The notes beneath the pieces were generated by a model that searched no databases, was not told where the DNA came from, and worked only from the letters and a program-made list of their open reading frames with translations. The position numbers and the translations under genes were made by a program. A stretch of 40,228 nt of DNA from Balneolaceae bacterium. Its GTDB lineage: Bacteria > Bacteroidota > Rhodothermia > Balneolales > Balneolaceae. Positions 32,649 to 40,228 of the stretch are shown piece by piece. Within the stretch, counting starts at the first letter, position 1; each line of letters starts with the position of its first letter. Where the stretch lies: NCBI GenBank assembly GCA_007135335.1, contig SLJB01000073.1, positions 1 through 40,228 on the forward strand, given 5' to 3'.

Positions 32649-35441
32649 ATGAAAAAATTACGCTCAAAATTGTACCTGGGGTTGATCGTTTCCCTTCTTA
32701 TTGTCTCCGGCAAATCTGCTGAAAAAGCTACCGCTCAAACTACACAGCCAGATTATCAAAACGTAATTTATGATGAGGTTACAAGACTCATTGTAAATAT
32801 GCCGGCAGACCAACAGGAAGAGGAGAATTGGGTAAACGAGCAACTTTCTGCATTTGGGGGAGATGCTGTCCGGGCTTTGTCGTCAATGCTGACGGACCCG
32901 ATGGTTGGCAGTGATCTTAAAGCAAGATATGCTCTGAGTAGTTTGGCCAATTTTACAGCCGGTTCTGCATCAAAAAAACAGGCGTTTGAAACGGCTATTT
33001 TGGATGAAATAAAAAAAGACCGCCCAATGGAAGTAAAAAGGTTTCTATTGGAGCAGTTGATATTAACCGGCAGCGAACAATCTGTACCTGCTCTTGAAAC
33101 ATATTTAACTCATGAGAAACTTTATAACAATACATTAAGAGTTTTTCAGACTCTGGGTACATCATCAGCTGCAACTGCCGTAAGAAATACACTGCCTTCT
33201 GTTGAGGGTGAACAAAAAGTTGCAATGATTAAAGCATTGGGCGAGTTCAAAGACAAAGCAGCAACAGAGCAACTGATGGAATTTGCAGCTTCTGATCAGT
33301 GGCCGCTAAAGCGTGTGTCTCTCAATGCACTAGCGAATATAGGGGAACCGGGTTCGTCAGGACATTTTGAAAATGCAATTCAACAGTATGAACAGTTCAG
33401 AGAGTCTGAAATTATCTCTTACTATCTGCATTATGCAAACAGGCTTGCCGATAACGGGTATAAGACTGAAAGCAGCTCAATTACAGATTATTTTTTGGGA
33501 AATGATTTTCCCGGCCACATCAAAAATTCTGCTCTCCATACACGTTTTCAACTTTATGGAGCTGATATCTTAGATGAACTTTTCGAAACTGCCCGGTCAG
33601 CTGATATACTTCGCGCCAAATCCGCCCTGGCGATGATAAATTCTCTGGAAGAATCAGGTGTAACAGAAAGCATAGCGGCTGCACTTGGGTCGGCACCGGA
33701 ATTAAACAAAGTTTATTTCTTAGAAGCGCTGGGTGAGCGCGGCGACAGATCAGCAGCACCCACACTTAGAAATTATATCGATGATGCAAATAACGAAATA
33801 CGAATTGAGGCACTTTATGCACTGTACCAACTGGAGGGGCAAATTGAGCCGGAGCTCGTTATCAGTGTTTTAAATGTGATCGATACAGATAGCGAAGTCC
33901 GGAAAGTGGAAGAACTTCTTCTTCAAATGGACTCTGAATATATTATAACAACCGCTGCAAATGCCCTGCCGGATGCAAACGTACACGCCAAACCTGTTCT
34001 TATTCAATTGCTTACCGTCCGGTTTGCAAACGAACATCGGGAGCTTGTTCGGAATGAGCTGGATGCAGATGACGAAATGGTGCGAATAGCTGCATATCAA
34101 TACATTGCCGGGATGGGAGATGAACAGGATGTGGGTACAATGGCAGATCGGATGGGTCAAAATATCTCTGATGTAGAACGAAATGCATTGCTGGATTCAT
34201 TTGCTGATCTGGTAAACCGTTCAGTACCGGAAACCAACAGGAATGATCTGATCAGCCAATATTACTCTTCAGGTACAACAGATCAGAAAATTCTGATCAT
34301 TCAGACAGTCCCAAAGCTTGAAGGCATCGACAAAGCCGGGATTATAAATAGCGGACTGAATCATGAAAACCGTGAAGTTCAATCTGCTTCTATACGATCA
34401 CTCAGAGAATGGAATAGTGCAGATGCGCTTCCTTTATTGATTCAGGCAGTTTCCATGAGAACGGGTGAGGAACAATTTGCAGTTATCTCGCGCTATGTGC
34501 AACTGGTAAACTCTTTGGACGAGCCTGTTAACCAAAAAGAACAACATCTGCATGAATTATATAATAGCATGCAATCAGAAGAGAGCAGAATAGCTGTTTT
34601 GGAACAATTTGTGCTGGCTGATGATCTTCCGGCACTACAGGCAGTAAGCGTTTACTTTACAAATAGTAGTGAGAATATCCGCAACGTTGCTTATCAAACG
34701 GCATCTGCCCTTTTAATGCCATATTATACAGAAAGTCCTCAGGTATTTAACGGTATAGAAGCAGTTCTTGCTGTTTTACATGAGGATTCAAGAGAGAGCA
34801 TTAGATCAATTATGGCAGAAAAAAGAGAACGCGCCAAAGAAGATTCAGGTGAAGGAGAAAAAGATACAGAGCCGGTATTCGGTTCCTTATTTAATGGTGA
34901 AAATCTTGATGGATGGCAGGTAATAGGAGATCACCAGGATTCGTGGGGTGTGGAAGATGGCCTTTTATATACCGATGGAGTAGGGAGTGGCTGGATATCT
35001 ACTGCAAGCCGATACGATGATTTCATTATTGAATTGGAATACCGGGTGCCCGAAGCAGGTAATAGTGGTTTATTTATCAGGGCACCGCACGAAGGAAGTC
35101 CTGCATATCAGGGTATTGAAATTCAAATTTTGGATGATTATGCAGATCGGTATGCGAATCTGAGGCCGTGGCAATTTACCGGGAGTATCTATTTCCAGCA
35201 GGCACCGTCTAAAAGAGTAACAAAACCTGCAGGTGAATGGCAAACCATGAAAGTACGTGCAGAAGGCCCCAAAATTCAGGTTACTCTCAACGGCGAGCTA
35301 ATCATAAATGCCAATCTTATCAACTATATGGAAAATGTTGATAGCCATCCGGGCCTGGTTAGAAGATCCGGATTTATAGGGCTGCAAAATCATGGAGACA
35401 GGGTGGACTTTCGAAATATTACTATTCGGCCAATAAAGTAA
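32649..35441 (+). CDS. HEAT-repeat protein fused to a C-terminal DUF1080 domain
   Basis: 930 residues, exported by a Sec signal (about 1-29, ending near ATAQ). Residues about 45-740 are all-alpha repeats of HEAT/armadillo type, with recurrent units such as ALGEFKDKAATEQLMEFA and EALGERGDRSAAPTLRNYI. A short charged linker (EKRERAKEDSGEGEKDTE) leads into a C-terminal DUF1080 domain (about 750-930: LFNGENLDGWQV, SWGVEDGLL, EAGNSGLFIR, IEIQILDD). The DUF1080 part should act on 3-keto-glycosides, while the HEAT solenoid may bind the substrate or partner enzymes. It follows an exported Gfo/Idh by 48 bp, its likely keto-forming partner. The fusion type is known from Planctomycetota and Bacteroidota genomes; its function is not established to my knowledge. 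Confidence 0.92.
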   Translation: MKKLRSKLYLGLIVSLLIVSGKSAEKATAQTTQPDYQNVIYDEVTRLIVNMPADQQEEENWVNEQLSAFGGDAVRALSSMLTDPMVGSDLKARYALSSLANFTAGSASKKQAFETAILDEIKKDRPMEVKRFLLEQLILTGSEQSVPALETYLTHEKLYNNTLRVFQTLGTSSAATAVRNTLPSVEGEQKVAMIKALGEFKDKAATEQLMEFAASDQWPLKRVSLNALANIGEPGSSGHFENAIQQYEQFRESEIISYYLHYANRLADNGYKTESSSITDYFLGNDFPGHIKNSALHTRFQLYGADILDELFETARSADILRAKSALAMINSLEESGVTESIAAALGSAPELNKVYFLEALGERGDRSAAPTLRNYIDDANNEIRIEALYALYQLEGQIEPELVISVLNVIDTDSEVRKVEELLLQMDSEYIITTAANALPDANVHAKPVLIQLLTVRFANEHRELVRNELDADDEMVRIAAYQYIAGMGDEQDVGTMADRMGQNISDVERNALLDSFADLVNRSVPETNRNDLISQYYSSGTTDQKILIIQTVPKLEGIDKAGIINSGLNHENREVQSASIRSLREWNSADALPLLIQAVSMRTGEEQFAVISRYVQLVNSLDEPVNQKEQHLHELYNSMQSEESRIAVLEQFVLADDLPALQAVSVYFTNSSENIRNVAYQTASALLMPYYTESPQVFNGIEAVLAVLHEDSRESIRSIMAEKRERAKEDSGEGEKDTEPVFGSLFNGENLDGWQVIGDHQDSWGVEDGLLYTDGVGSGWISTASRYDDFIIELEYRVPEAGNSGLFIRAPHEGSPAYQGIEIQILDDYADRYANLRPWQFTGSIYFQQAPSKRVTKPAGEWQTMKVRAEGPKIQVTLNGELIINANLINYMENVDSHPGLVRRSGFIGLQNHGDRVDFRNITIRPIK

Positions 35442-35616
35442 TTTGTGGTGTATAGTTCAGATGATTTTTGCTCATCAGAGCGTGATTTTACTAAAAATGG
35501 AGCAGACCATCATGCTAATTTACGCTGGCAAAATTGGTAGTTCACGTAAGACAATCAGCCTGTATGTTCAATCAACTTTTATCATTTTGAATACAGAACC
35601 CCTCATTTCTTCTATT

Positions 35617-36498
35617 ATGATGAATTCAAAGCTAATTAGAATCCCAAAGTTTGTGCCGGTACTAATAGTGATTTTTGGTTTTCTGTCAGTAAATCAGAAA
35701 CTGTATGCAGAAGCTGACATTATATGGATACCAGCGATAAACGAAGAATATTCCGATACAGAAACGGATACAATTCGAGTTTTAAATTATAATATTCGCT
35801 TTGGTATGGGAATGGATCATGAGGTTGATATCCATAGGATTGCCAGGGTTATACTGGATGCAAATGCAGATATAGTGGCACTGCAGGAGGTGGATGCAGG
35901 TGTTGAGCGGTCATTCAGGTTTGATATCATGAAAATTCTTGAGGGCTATACAGGCCTTGAGGCGATATTCTACAAAAATATTCATCATCAGGGTGGGGAA
36001 TATGGAAACGGCATACTATCCCGATATCCGGTCCAATCAAGCCGAAACTATCATTATGTTGTGGAAGGCAGTAGCGAACAAAGAGGGTTGTTACAAACGG
36101 AGCTATTGATAAACGGTCAAAAAATTGCATTTATGAATACTCATCTGGATCACGGACCCAATGAAATGCTGCGCCTGATGAGTGCAGATCAGATTATAGA
36201 AACAAAAAAAGCCTATCGCGGAATGCCGGTATTGTTAGCCGGAGATATAAATGATATTCCCGGAAGTGAAACTCATTTGAAATTAAGTCAATATTTTGAG
36301 GATGTATGGGATGTGATTGGTGAAGGAGACGGATTTACATTCCGATCGGATGATCCAGACAGGCGAATCGATTACATCTTTTATTCCAATAATTTGGCGG
36401 GAGAAAATACGCGGATCTTAAGACCGGTATCCGTTGACGTGTTAGACACCCAAGCTTCTGATCACCGGCCTGTATTAGCAGTTTTTGTATTAGAGTAA
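35617..36498 (+). CDS. Exported endonuclease/exonuclease/phosphatase-fold hydrolase
   Basis: The ORF track starts at 35443, but the ATG at 35617 gives a proper signal peptide (hydrophobic stretch VPVLIVIFGFLSV ending near LYAEA) and 293 residues, so I prefer it. All EEP-superfamily motifs are present: LNYNIRFG, the metal Glu in ALQEVDAG, GNGILSRYP, NTHLDHG, LLAGDIND, RIDYIFYS and the catalytic His in SDHRPVLAV. The fold hydrolyses phosphodiesters or phosphomonoesters (nucleases, sphingomyelinases, inositol phosphatases). In this locus an exported phosphodiesterase acting on a phosphate-bearing glycoside or glycolipid is more likely than a nuclease, but that is context only. It ends the long + strand array, 175 bp after HEAT-DUF1080, and is convergent with the PHP gene. 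Confidence 0.9.
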   Translation: MMNSKLIRIPKFVPVLIVIFGFLSVNQKLYAEADIIWIPAINEEYSDTETDTIRVLNYNIRFGMGMDHEVDIHRIARVILDANADIVALQEVDAGVERSFRFDIMKILEGYTGLEAIFYKNIHHQGGEYGNGILSRYPVQSSRNYHYVVEGSSEQRGLLQTELLINGQKIAFMNTHLDHGPNEMLRLMSADQIIETKKAYRGMPVLLAGDINDIPGSETHLKLSQYFEDVWDVIGEGDGFTFRSDDPDRRIDYIFYSNNLAGENTRILRPVSVDVLDTQASDHRPVLAVFVLE

Positions 36499-36615
36499 TT
36501 GTAGTCTGAACTCAGGTTATAAAAAATAAGCTTCAGATACGCCTGACAGATTCATTCGTTTCGATGAAAGCATCGGTGTGAAAATCTCCCTGCACTTTCG
36601 ATTGGTTTGGTCGAT

Positions 36616-38682
36616 TCAATCAGCGTTTTCAGTTAAATAGCCGATCACTTTTTCGAATCCGCTTCTCACATGAGGTGCGGATTCATCCATGAGCCTTCTG
36701 ATCTCATCTGAACCGGCTTCTTCATCAGATTGAGAAAAAAGAATACCGGCTGCCTGAATGGCAACTGCCTCATCAAATTCTGAGAGCTTTCTAAACAGAC
36801 CGGAACGATCGCTTCCGGTTTCGGTTACTAATTCATTTGCATAATCGTACGCGGAACGTTTTGCTCCGCTTCCCTCTTCATCAAGCCAAACGGCACCGGT
36901 TGCTCCGATAACGAGGGGTGTCCACTCGGGTGTATCGGGTTGCCAGGGGCGGCCAATTGGCCAGTACAGTTCTTCAACTCCGGGGCCTGTTGCAATGGCA
37001 ACCAGCCATGAGTTATGCCCGAGGGGATCAAGAGTCCAGCCGCCTGTCCATTTCACTCCGGCCACACCATCATCAGAAATCCGTTCCTCTCTTATTTTGA
37101 TACCGTTTCTGTACAATTCTACGGTTTCGAGTGTGGTCCAGTCAGGTCCCTGAATGGTTACCTCCACACGGATAGAATCCGACGCTGGTGCAACGGTTCC
37201 GGGGCCATAATAACCGTTAACCGAGATCTCCGTAAAAAGTCCCATCCCAATGGTAACTTCTCCATTTACCACGGCCGCCGCGGCGTTGTCGATATCAATA
37301 TTTGCAGGATTGGTTTCATTTGTGCGGATGTAGGTTCTGGATTGCCCGAGAATATAGCGGGTTACATCGTGAGCATCACTGCCGGCAACCGGAGTGATCT
37401 GATAACCCCGGTTGAGCATGGCAAACCAGTCGCGGAAAAGCTGCATCAAATCGGTTTGATGCGCACCTGAATTAATCACCTCCATGGCGTTGAACCGCGG
37501 ATTGAAACGATCACGAAATTGACCTGTGAAGGGGTTGAAATTTTCAGGGCCGAGCGGTCTGAACCCGCGATGAAGATCCCGGCCGTGATTCAAAATCACC
37601 ACGCGAATTCCGGGTGTGGCGTAGATGCTATCAAAAATTTCATCCCAGTTGTCTGCCTGATAGTTAGGGACAGGTGCTTCAGCCGTGGTTGGAAATATGT
37701 TAAAATGGCCGATCCCTGTGGTCACTTCATTACCAACGGCAGGCGTGAAATAGTGCCTGAGGCCCAACTCTGTGGCCACAGGTTCATAATCGATGTGGAT
37801 GTTATGATCGGTTGCGATAGGAAAATCTATTCCTTCACCCGCAATCGTTATCATCCGCTCTTCTACTGAGGCATCCCCGTGCCCTGAATGGGTAAACGTG
37901 TGGGTGTGTGTATCGCTGCTGATGAAACCCGCGGGATGAACCTGCCTGATGATCGCAAGATCGGCACGGATATCAAAATCTTTTTCAATGGTAACAATGG
38001 TGGAATCCACACTGAATTCCATGCCCCGGTTAGCGTAGATCGTATAGATACCCTCGGGCAGCCCAAATTCTGCAAGACCGGATCCCGTATAAACTACCCC
38101 CGGACGAACGGCCATGTAACTGTTGGATGAAGCCCCAACTGTTTGCAGCGATTTTTGTTGATTTACAATGGTGATTCTTGCGGGAGTCAGATCACCGGTG
38201 TCCTGATCAAATACCTGAAGAGAAAGACGGCCTTCATATAAAATTTCATCAGCAGGGCGGTTGATGATAGATACGTCTCCAAGCTGAATGTCATCGGGAG
38301 TAGTATTAACCTGCTGAATCATCAGCCGGTTAATTCCATTCCGAAGAGTGTTTTCAGGAATGGTGAAATAGGCAGTAATGAGGCTCTCATTAGCATGGAG
38401 ATTGCCAAGTGGCACATCATTAAGGGTGATTGCCCAGCGCTGTTTTACATCATTTTGGCGCAGTTTCAGGGTAACGGGTGATGCATTGGCTTCACTGTTG
38501 AAATCAAGAATCAGCCGGTCGCGATTGGCAACCTCGGGATAAAACGACCACTCGCGTTCTGCAGTCGAGCGAATGTGATGAACGTCTCGTTCCAGAATCT
38601 GTACCTGGGCTGATAGCAGTTCCGGCATCAGAAAGCCGGCCATAAAAATGCATAGTAAAATGTTGATTCTTAATGCCGGCAT
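36616..38682 (-). CDS. Exported CehA/McbA-like PHP-domain metallohydrolase
   Basis: 688 residues. Signal peptide (ILLCIFMAGFLMPELLSAQ). The N-terminal half (about 30-250) is beta-rich, with a lyase-like sandwich then a carboxypeptidase-regulatory-like region. The PHP catalytic core starts at about 255: SSDTHTHTF (metal His pair), IATDHNIH, GNEVTT, ILNHGRDLHRG and VAGSDAHD, the pattern of CehA/McbA-type phosphoesterase-fold hydrolases. A beta domain (about 500-600) and a helical C-terminal segment follow. Characterised relatives hydrolyse aryl carbamate or related esters; most are uncharacterised. It lies 18 bp downstream of the amidohydrolase on the same strand, so both are likely co-transcribed and both periplasmic. 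The substrate is unknown. Confidence 0.87.
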   Translation of the reverse strand: MPALRINILLCIFMAGFLMPELLSAQVQILERDVHHIRSTAEREWSFYPEVANRDRLILDFNSEANASPVTLKLRQNDVKQRWAITLNDVPLGNLHANESLITAYFTIPENTLRNGINRLMIQQVNTTPDDIQLGDVSIINRPADEILYEGRLSLQVFDQDTGDLTPARITIVNQQKSLQTVGASSNSYMAVRPGVVYTGSGLAEFGLPEGIYTIYANRGMEFSVDSTIVTIEKDFDIRADLAIIRQVHPAGFISSDTHTHTFTHSGHGDASVEERMITIAGEGIDFPIATDHNIHIDYEPVATELGLRHYFTPAVGNEVTTGIGHFNIFPTTAEAPVPNYQADNWDEIFDSIYATPGIRVVILNHGRDLHRGFRPLGPENFNPFTGQFRDRFNPRFNAMEVINSGAHQTDLMQLFRDWFAMLNRGYQITPVAGSDAHDVTRYILGQSRTYIRTNETNPANIDIDNAAAAVVNGEVTIGMGLFTEISVNGYYGPGTVAPASDSIRVEVTIQGPDWTTLETVELYRNGIKIREERISDDGVAGVKWTGGWTLDPLGHNSWLVAIATGPGVEELYWPIGRPWQPDTPEWTPLVIGATGAVWLDEEGSGAKRSAYDYANELVTETGSDRSGLFRKLSEFDEAVAIQAAGILFSQSDEEAGSDEIRRLMDESAPHVRSGFEKVIGYLTENAD

Positions 38683-38700
38683 TTGGTTGTCTCCGTTATA

Positions 38701-39798
38701 TCAGATCCCGATACCCGGCATCCACCGGCGGGCATTTTCATGGTAAATCTTGTTCACTACCTCCTTCGGTAATTTCAGTCCTTTGAATGAGCCCTCTACC
38801 TGCCACACTTCAAGCTCATTATCGGTCACGAAAAATTCCCAGTCTTCTCTCCAGGTGTCTTCGGCAAGCTGACGAACTTCTTCAGCAACAGACTCCTCAT
38901 AATGCATCAAATCAGTTGAGTAAACAAACCGATCCTGATATGTAATAAAGAAATCGCGGAGTTTATCGTAATCTTCCTGGGCGAGATACTGGAGATGGGG
39001 AATTCGATGTGCCATGCCTAAAATCATGTTTGGGTAGCGATCCAAATGCTCGCTCATCATCTCAATGCTCCACTCCATACTGCCAAGATGCGCAGCAAAA
39101 AAAGTGAGATCCGGATTTTTATCAAGCATATTATTTCGTGCTTCAATAATCTCCTCGTACGACGGATAATCAGGATTGAGGTACATGTGATATTGCGGAT
39201 GATTTTCGAAATAATCTCTGTCGTTATTGACAGTCATCTCTTCGAGTGGCAGCCAGCAGTTTCTCGGTTCACCGATGTGTCCGTATAGCACATAACCGCC
39301 ATCAGAAAGGTATTCGAAAATCGGATCGAACTGAGGATCGTCGATCATCACAAATTCACCATCTTCATTAATCAGTTCCATGCCGATGTTCTTCCAAACT
39401 TTTACACCAAATGCGCCTCTTTCAAAAGACTCTTGCAGATAATCGAGAGCTTGCTGCTGCCAGGCTTCAGAGTCGTCCCAGTTTTCCAGAGAGAAAGCAG
39501 TGGTGTATGCAAGCTGATCAGGGAACTGTGCTTTTAATTGCGTGGCCACATCCTGTTGATGCGTGACAGGAACTCTGCCGGAGTTTACGTTGAGGGTAAT
39601 CAGCTTCATATTGTCGTTGATTGCCTGCTCGATAACAACGGGATCCATCACATTCAGGTGAACGTGAGTATCAATTTTTTCTACGGAGTAAAAATCGTCA
39701 ACCGAATAGTAGTTGTTATTATCAGCGGAACAGCCTGTAAACAGATATAGAAGAGCAAAAAGGGTTGAGCTTATGAGAAAGCTTTTAAAGAAATTCAT
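38701..39798 (-). CDS. Amidohydrolase-2 family lipoprotein (paralogue of the 13639 gene)
   Basis: 365 residues. Lipoprotein signal with lipobox LFTGC (Cys23). Amidohydrolase metal ligands: THVH (His45/His47), a Lys in GVKVWKNIG, His in YGHIGEP, His in AAHLGS and Asp in YSTDLM. It shares GHIGEP, NCWLPLEEMTV, QYHMYL and the LPKEVV-x-KIY ending with the + strand amidohydrolase at 13639, so the two are true paralogues. First gene of a - strand pair with the PHP hydrolase. The repeat of this unusual subfamily at both ends of the island ties the two halves together functionally. Reaction unknown; hydrolysis of a lactone, amide or ester from the shared substrate is inferred. Confidence 0.88.
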   Translation of the reverse strand: MNFFKSFLISSTLFALLYLFTGCSADNNNYYSVDDFYSVEKIDTHVHLNVMDPVVIEQAINDNMKLITLNVNSGRVPVTHQQDVATQLKAQFPDQLAYTTAFSLENWDDSEAWQQQALDYLQESFERGAFGVKVWKNIGMELINEDGEFVMIDDPQFDPIFEYLSDGGYVLYGHIGEPRNCWLPLEEMTVNNDRDYFENHPQYHMYLNPDYPSYEEIIEARNNMLDKNPDLTFFAAHLGSMEWSIEMMSEHLDRYPNMILGMAHRIPHLQYLAQEDYDKLRDFFITYQDRFVYSTDLMHYEESVAEEVRQLAEDTWREDWEFFVTDNELEVWQVEGSFKGLKLPKEVVNKIYHENARRWMPGIGI

Positions 39799-40228
39799 AT
39801 TGATGGGTGTTAGATGGTTTAAATAAATTGAGTTTGTGCAAAAACCGAAATTTACAAAATGTAGTATACATTAAATGTAGTGCAATCGGGTTATTTTTGA
39901 AAGAAATTTAGTTTTTATTTCATTCTTTTCAAGACTACAATCCCCTCTATTTGGTTTCGTTTTATTATTTTATTCTTAAGAATGAGAGTCGCGCTGATAT
40001 GAACGGACTATATTCATGATGCAATGAAAGGCGGTTTGCAATGAATGAAGAGGAATAGCTGCAGAAAGTTTAGGTTTGATATTGCATTGGAGGCCAGTGG
40101 TTAGGATGGTTTCCCGTACTATTTACAAAAAGTGAATCGAAAAAATAACAGGATTTTAAAGAGCCGCCGGAAGTGGAGAATGAGTATATCCTTTATAAGG
40201 TTATATATATACTGTTATTTTAAATATA
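39799..40228. promoter_or_regulatory. 430-bp AT-rich right-end region upstream of the amidohydrolase/PHP pair
   Basis: No gene seen to the window edge. Likely promoter region of the - strand pair. Candidate sites: an odd palindrome ATGTA-GTA-TACAT at 39859-39871 overlapping a direct repeat AAATGTAGT (39857-39865 and 39873-39881), and a perfect 12-bp palindrome ATTCTTAAGAAT at 39972-39983. No exact TAnnTTTG promoter was found. Confidence 0.4.

Noticed and set aside
35443-35616. Upstream part of the phosphatase-fold ORF
   Set aside because: Its translation is not conserved-looking and it precedes a normal signal peptide starting at 35617.
37015-37470. 151-residue + strand ORF
   Set aside because: Lies antisense within the PHP metallohydrolase gene whose motifs are complete.
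1-40228. Mobile elements, CRISPR arrays, tRNA or rRNA genes
   Set aside because: No transposase, integrase, regular spacer-repeat arrays or cloverleaf-like sequences were seen on either strand.

Overview
The window looks like a carbohydrate-utilisation island from a member of the Bacteroidota/Balneolota/Rhodothermota group. The support is two SusC/SusD outer-membrane uptake pairs, lipoprotein signals, weak Shine-Dalgarno sequences, AT-rich intergenic regions and many Tat-exported Gfo/Idh/MocA-type oxidoreductases. The genus cannot be read from the sequence; a Balneolia-type marine or halophilic bacterium is my guess. No tRNA, rRNA, CRISPR array, transposase or phage gene was seen.

Layout. 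(1) 1-2728: the 3' end of a probable aldose-epimerase-like gene, a divergent class II aldolase and an FGGY sugar kinase, a likely cytoplasmic sugar-to-triose branch. (2) 3133-7693: first SusC/SusD pair, closed by a strong terminator. (3) 7833-16642: a + strand cassette of three tandem GH109-like NAD-dependent glycosidase/oxidoreductase paralogues interleaved with two amidohydrolase-2 family proteins, then a GMC flavoprotein oxidoreductase. (4) 16735-22461: a - strand pair (Tat-exported TIM-barrel isomerase/epimerase and a cytosolic PIG-L deacetylase), a divergent second TIM-barrel isomerase, and a - strand pair (cytosolic Gfo/Idh dehydrogenase and a DUF5077/DUF3472 lipoprotein). (5) 22972-36498: second SusC/SusD pair followed by exported Gfo/Idh, DUF1080 (3-keto-disaccharide hydrolase family), exported PIG-L, exported Gfo/Idh, a large HEAT-repeat/DUF1080 fusion and an exported endonuclease/exonuclease/phosphatase-fold enzyme. 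(6) 36616-39798: - strand pair of a third amidohydrolase and a CehA/McbA-like PHP metallohydrolase.

How it may work together. I recognise no classical glycoside hydrolase, polysaccharide lyase or sulfatase. Every plausible glycoside-cleaving protein is redox-type: NAD-dependent GH109-like proteins, Gfo/Idh plus GMC dehydrogenases able to make 3-keto-glycosides, and two DUF1080 proteins expected to cleave them. PIG-L deacetylases point to N-acylated amino sugars, and amidohydrolases may open lactones or hydrolyse side groups. The best reading is two linked polysaccharide-utilisation-like loci that use oxidative, 3-keto-type chemistry in the periplasm, feeding TIM-barrel isomerases, the kinase and the aldolase. 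The substrate is unknown. No transcription regulator and no inner-membrane transporter lie in the window.
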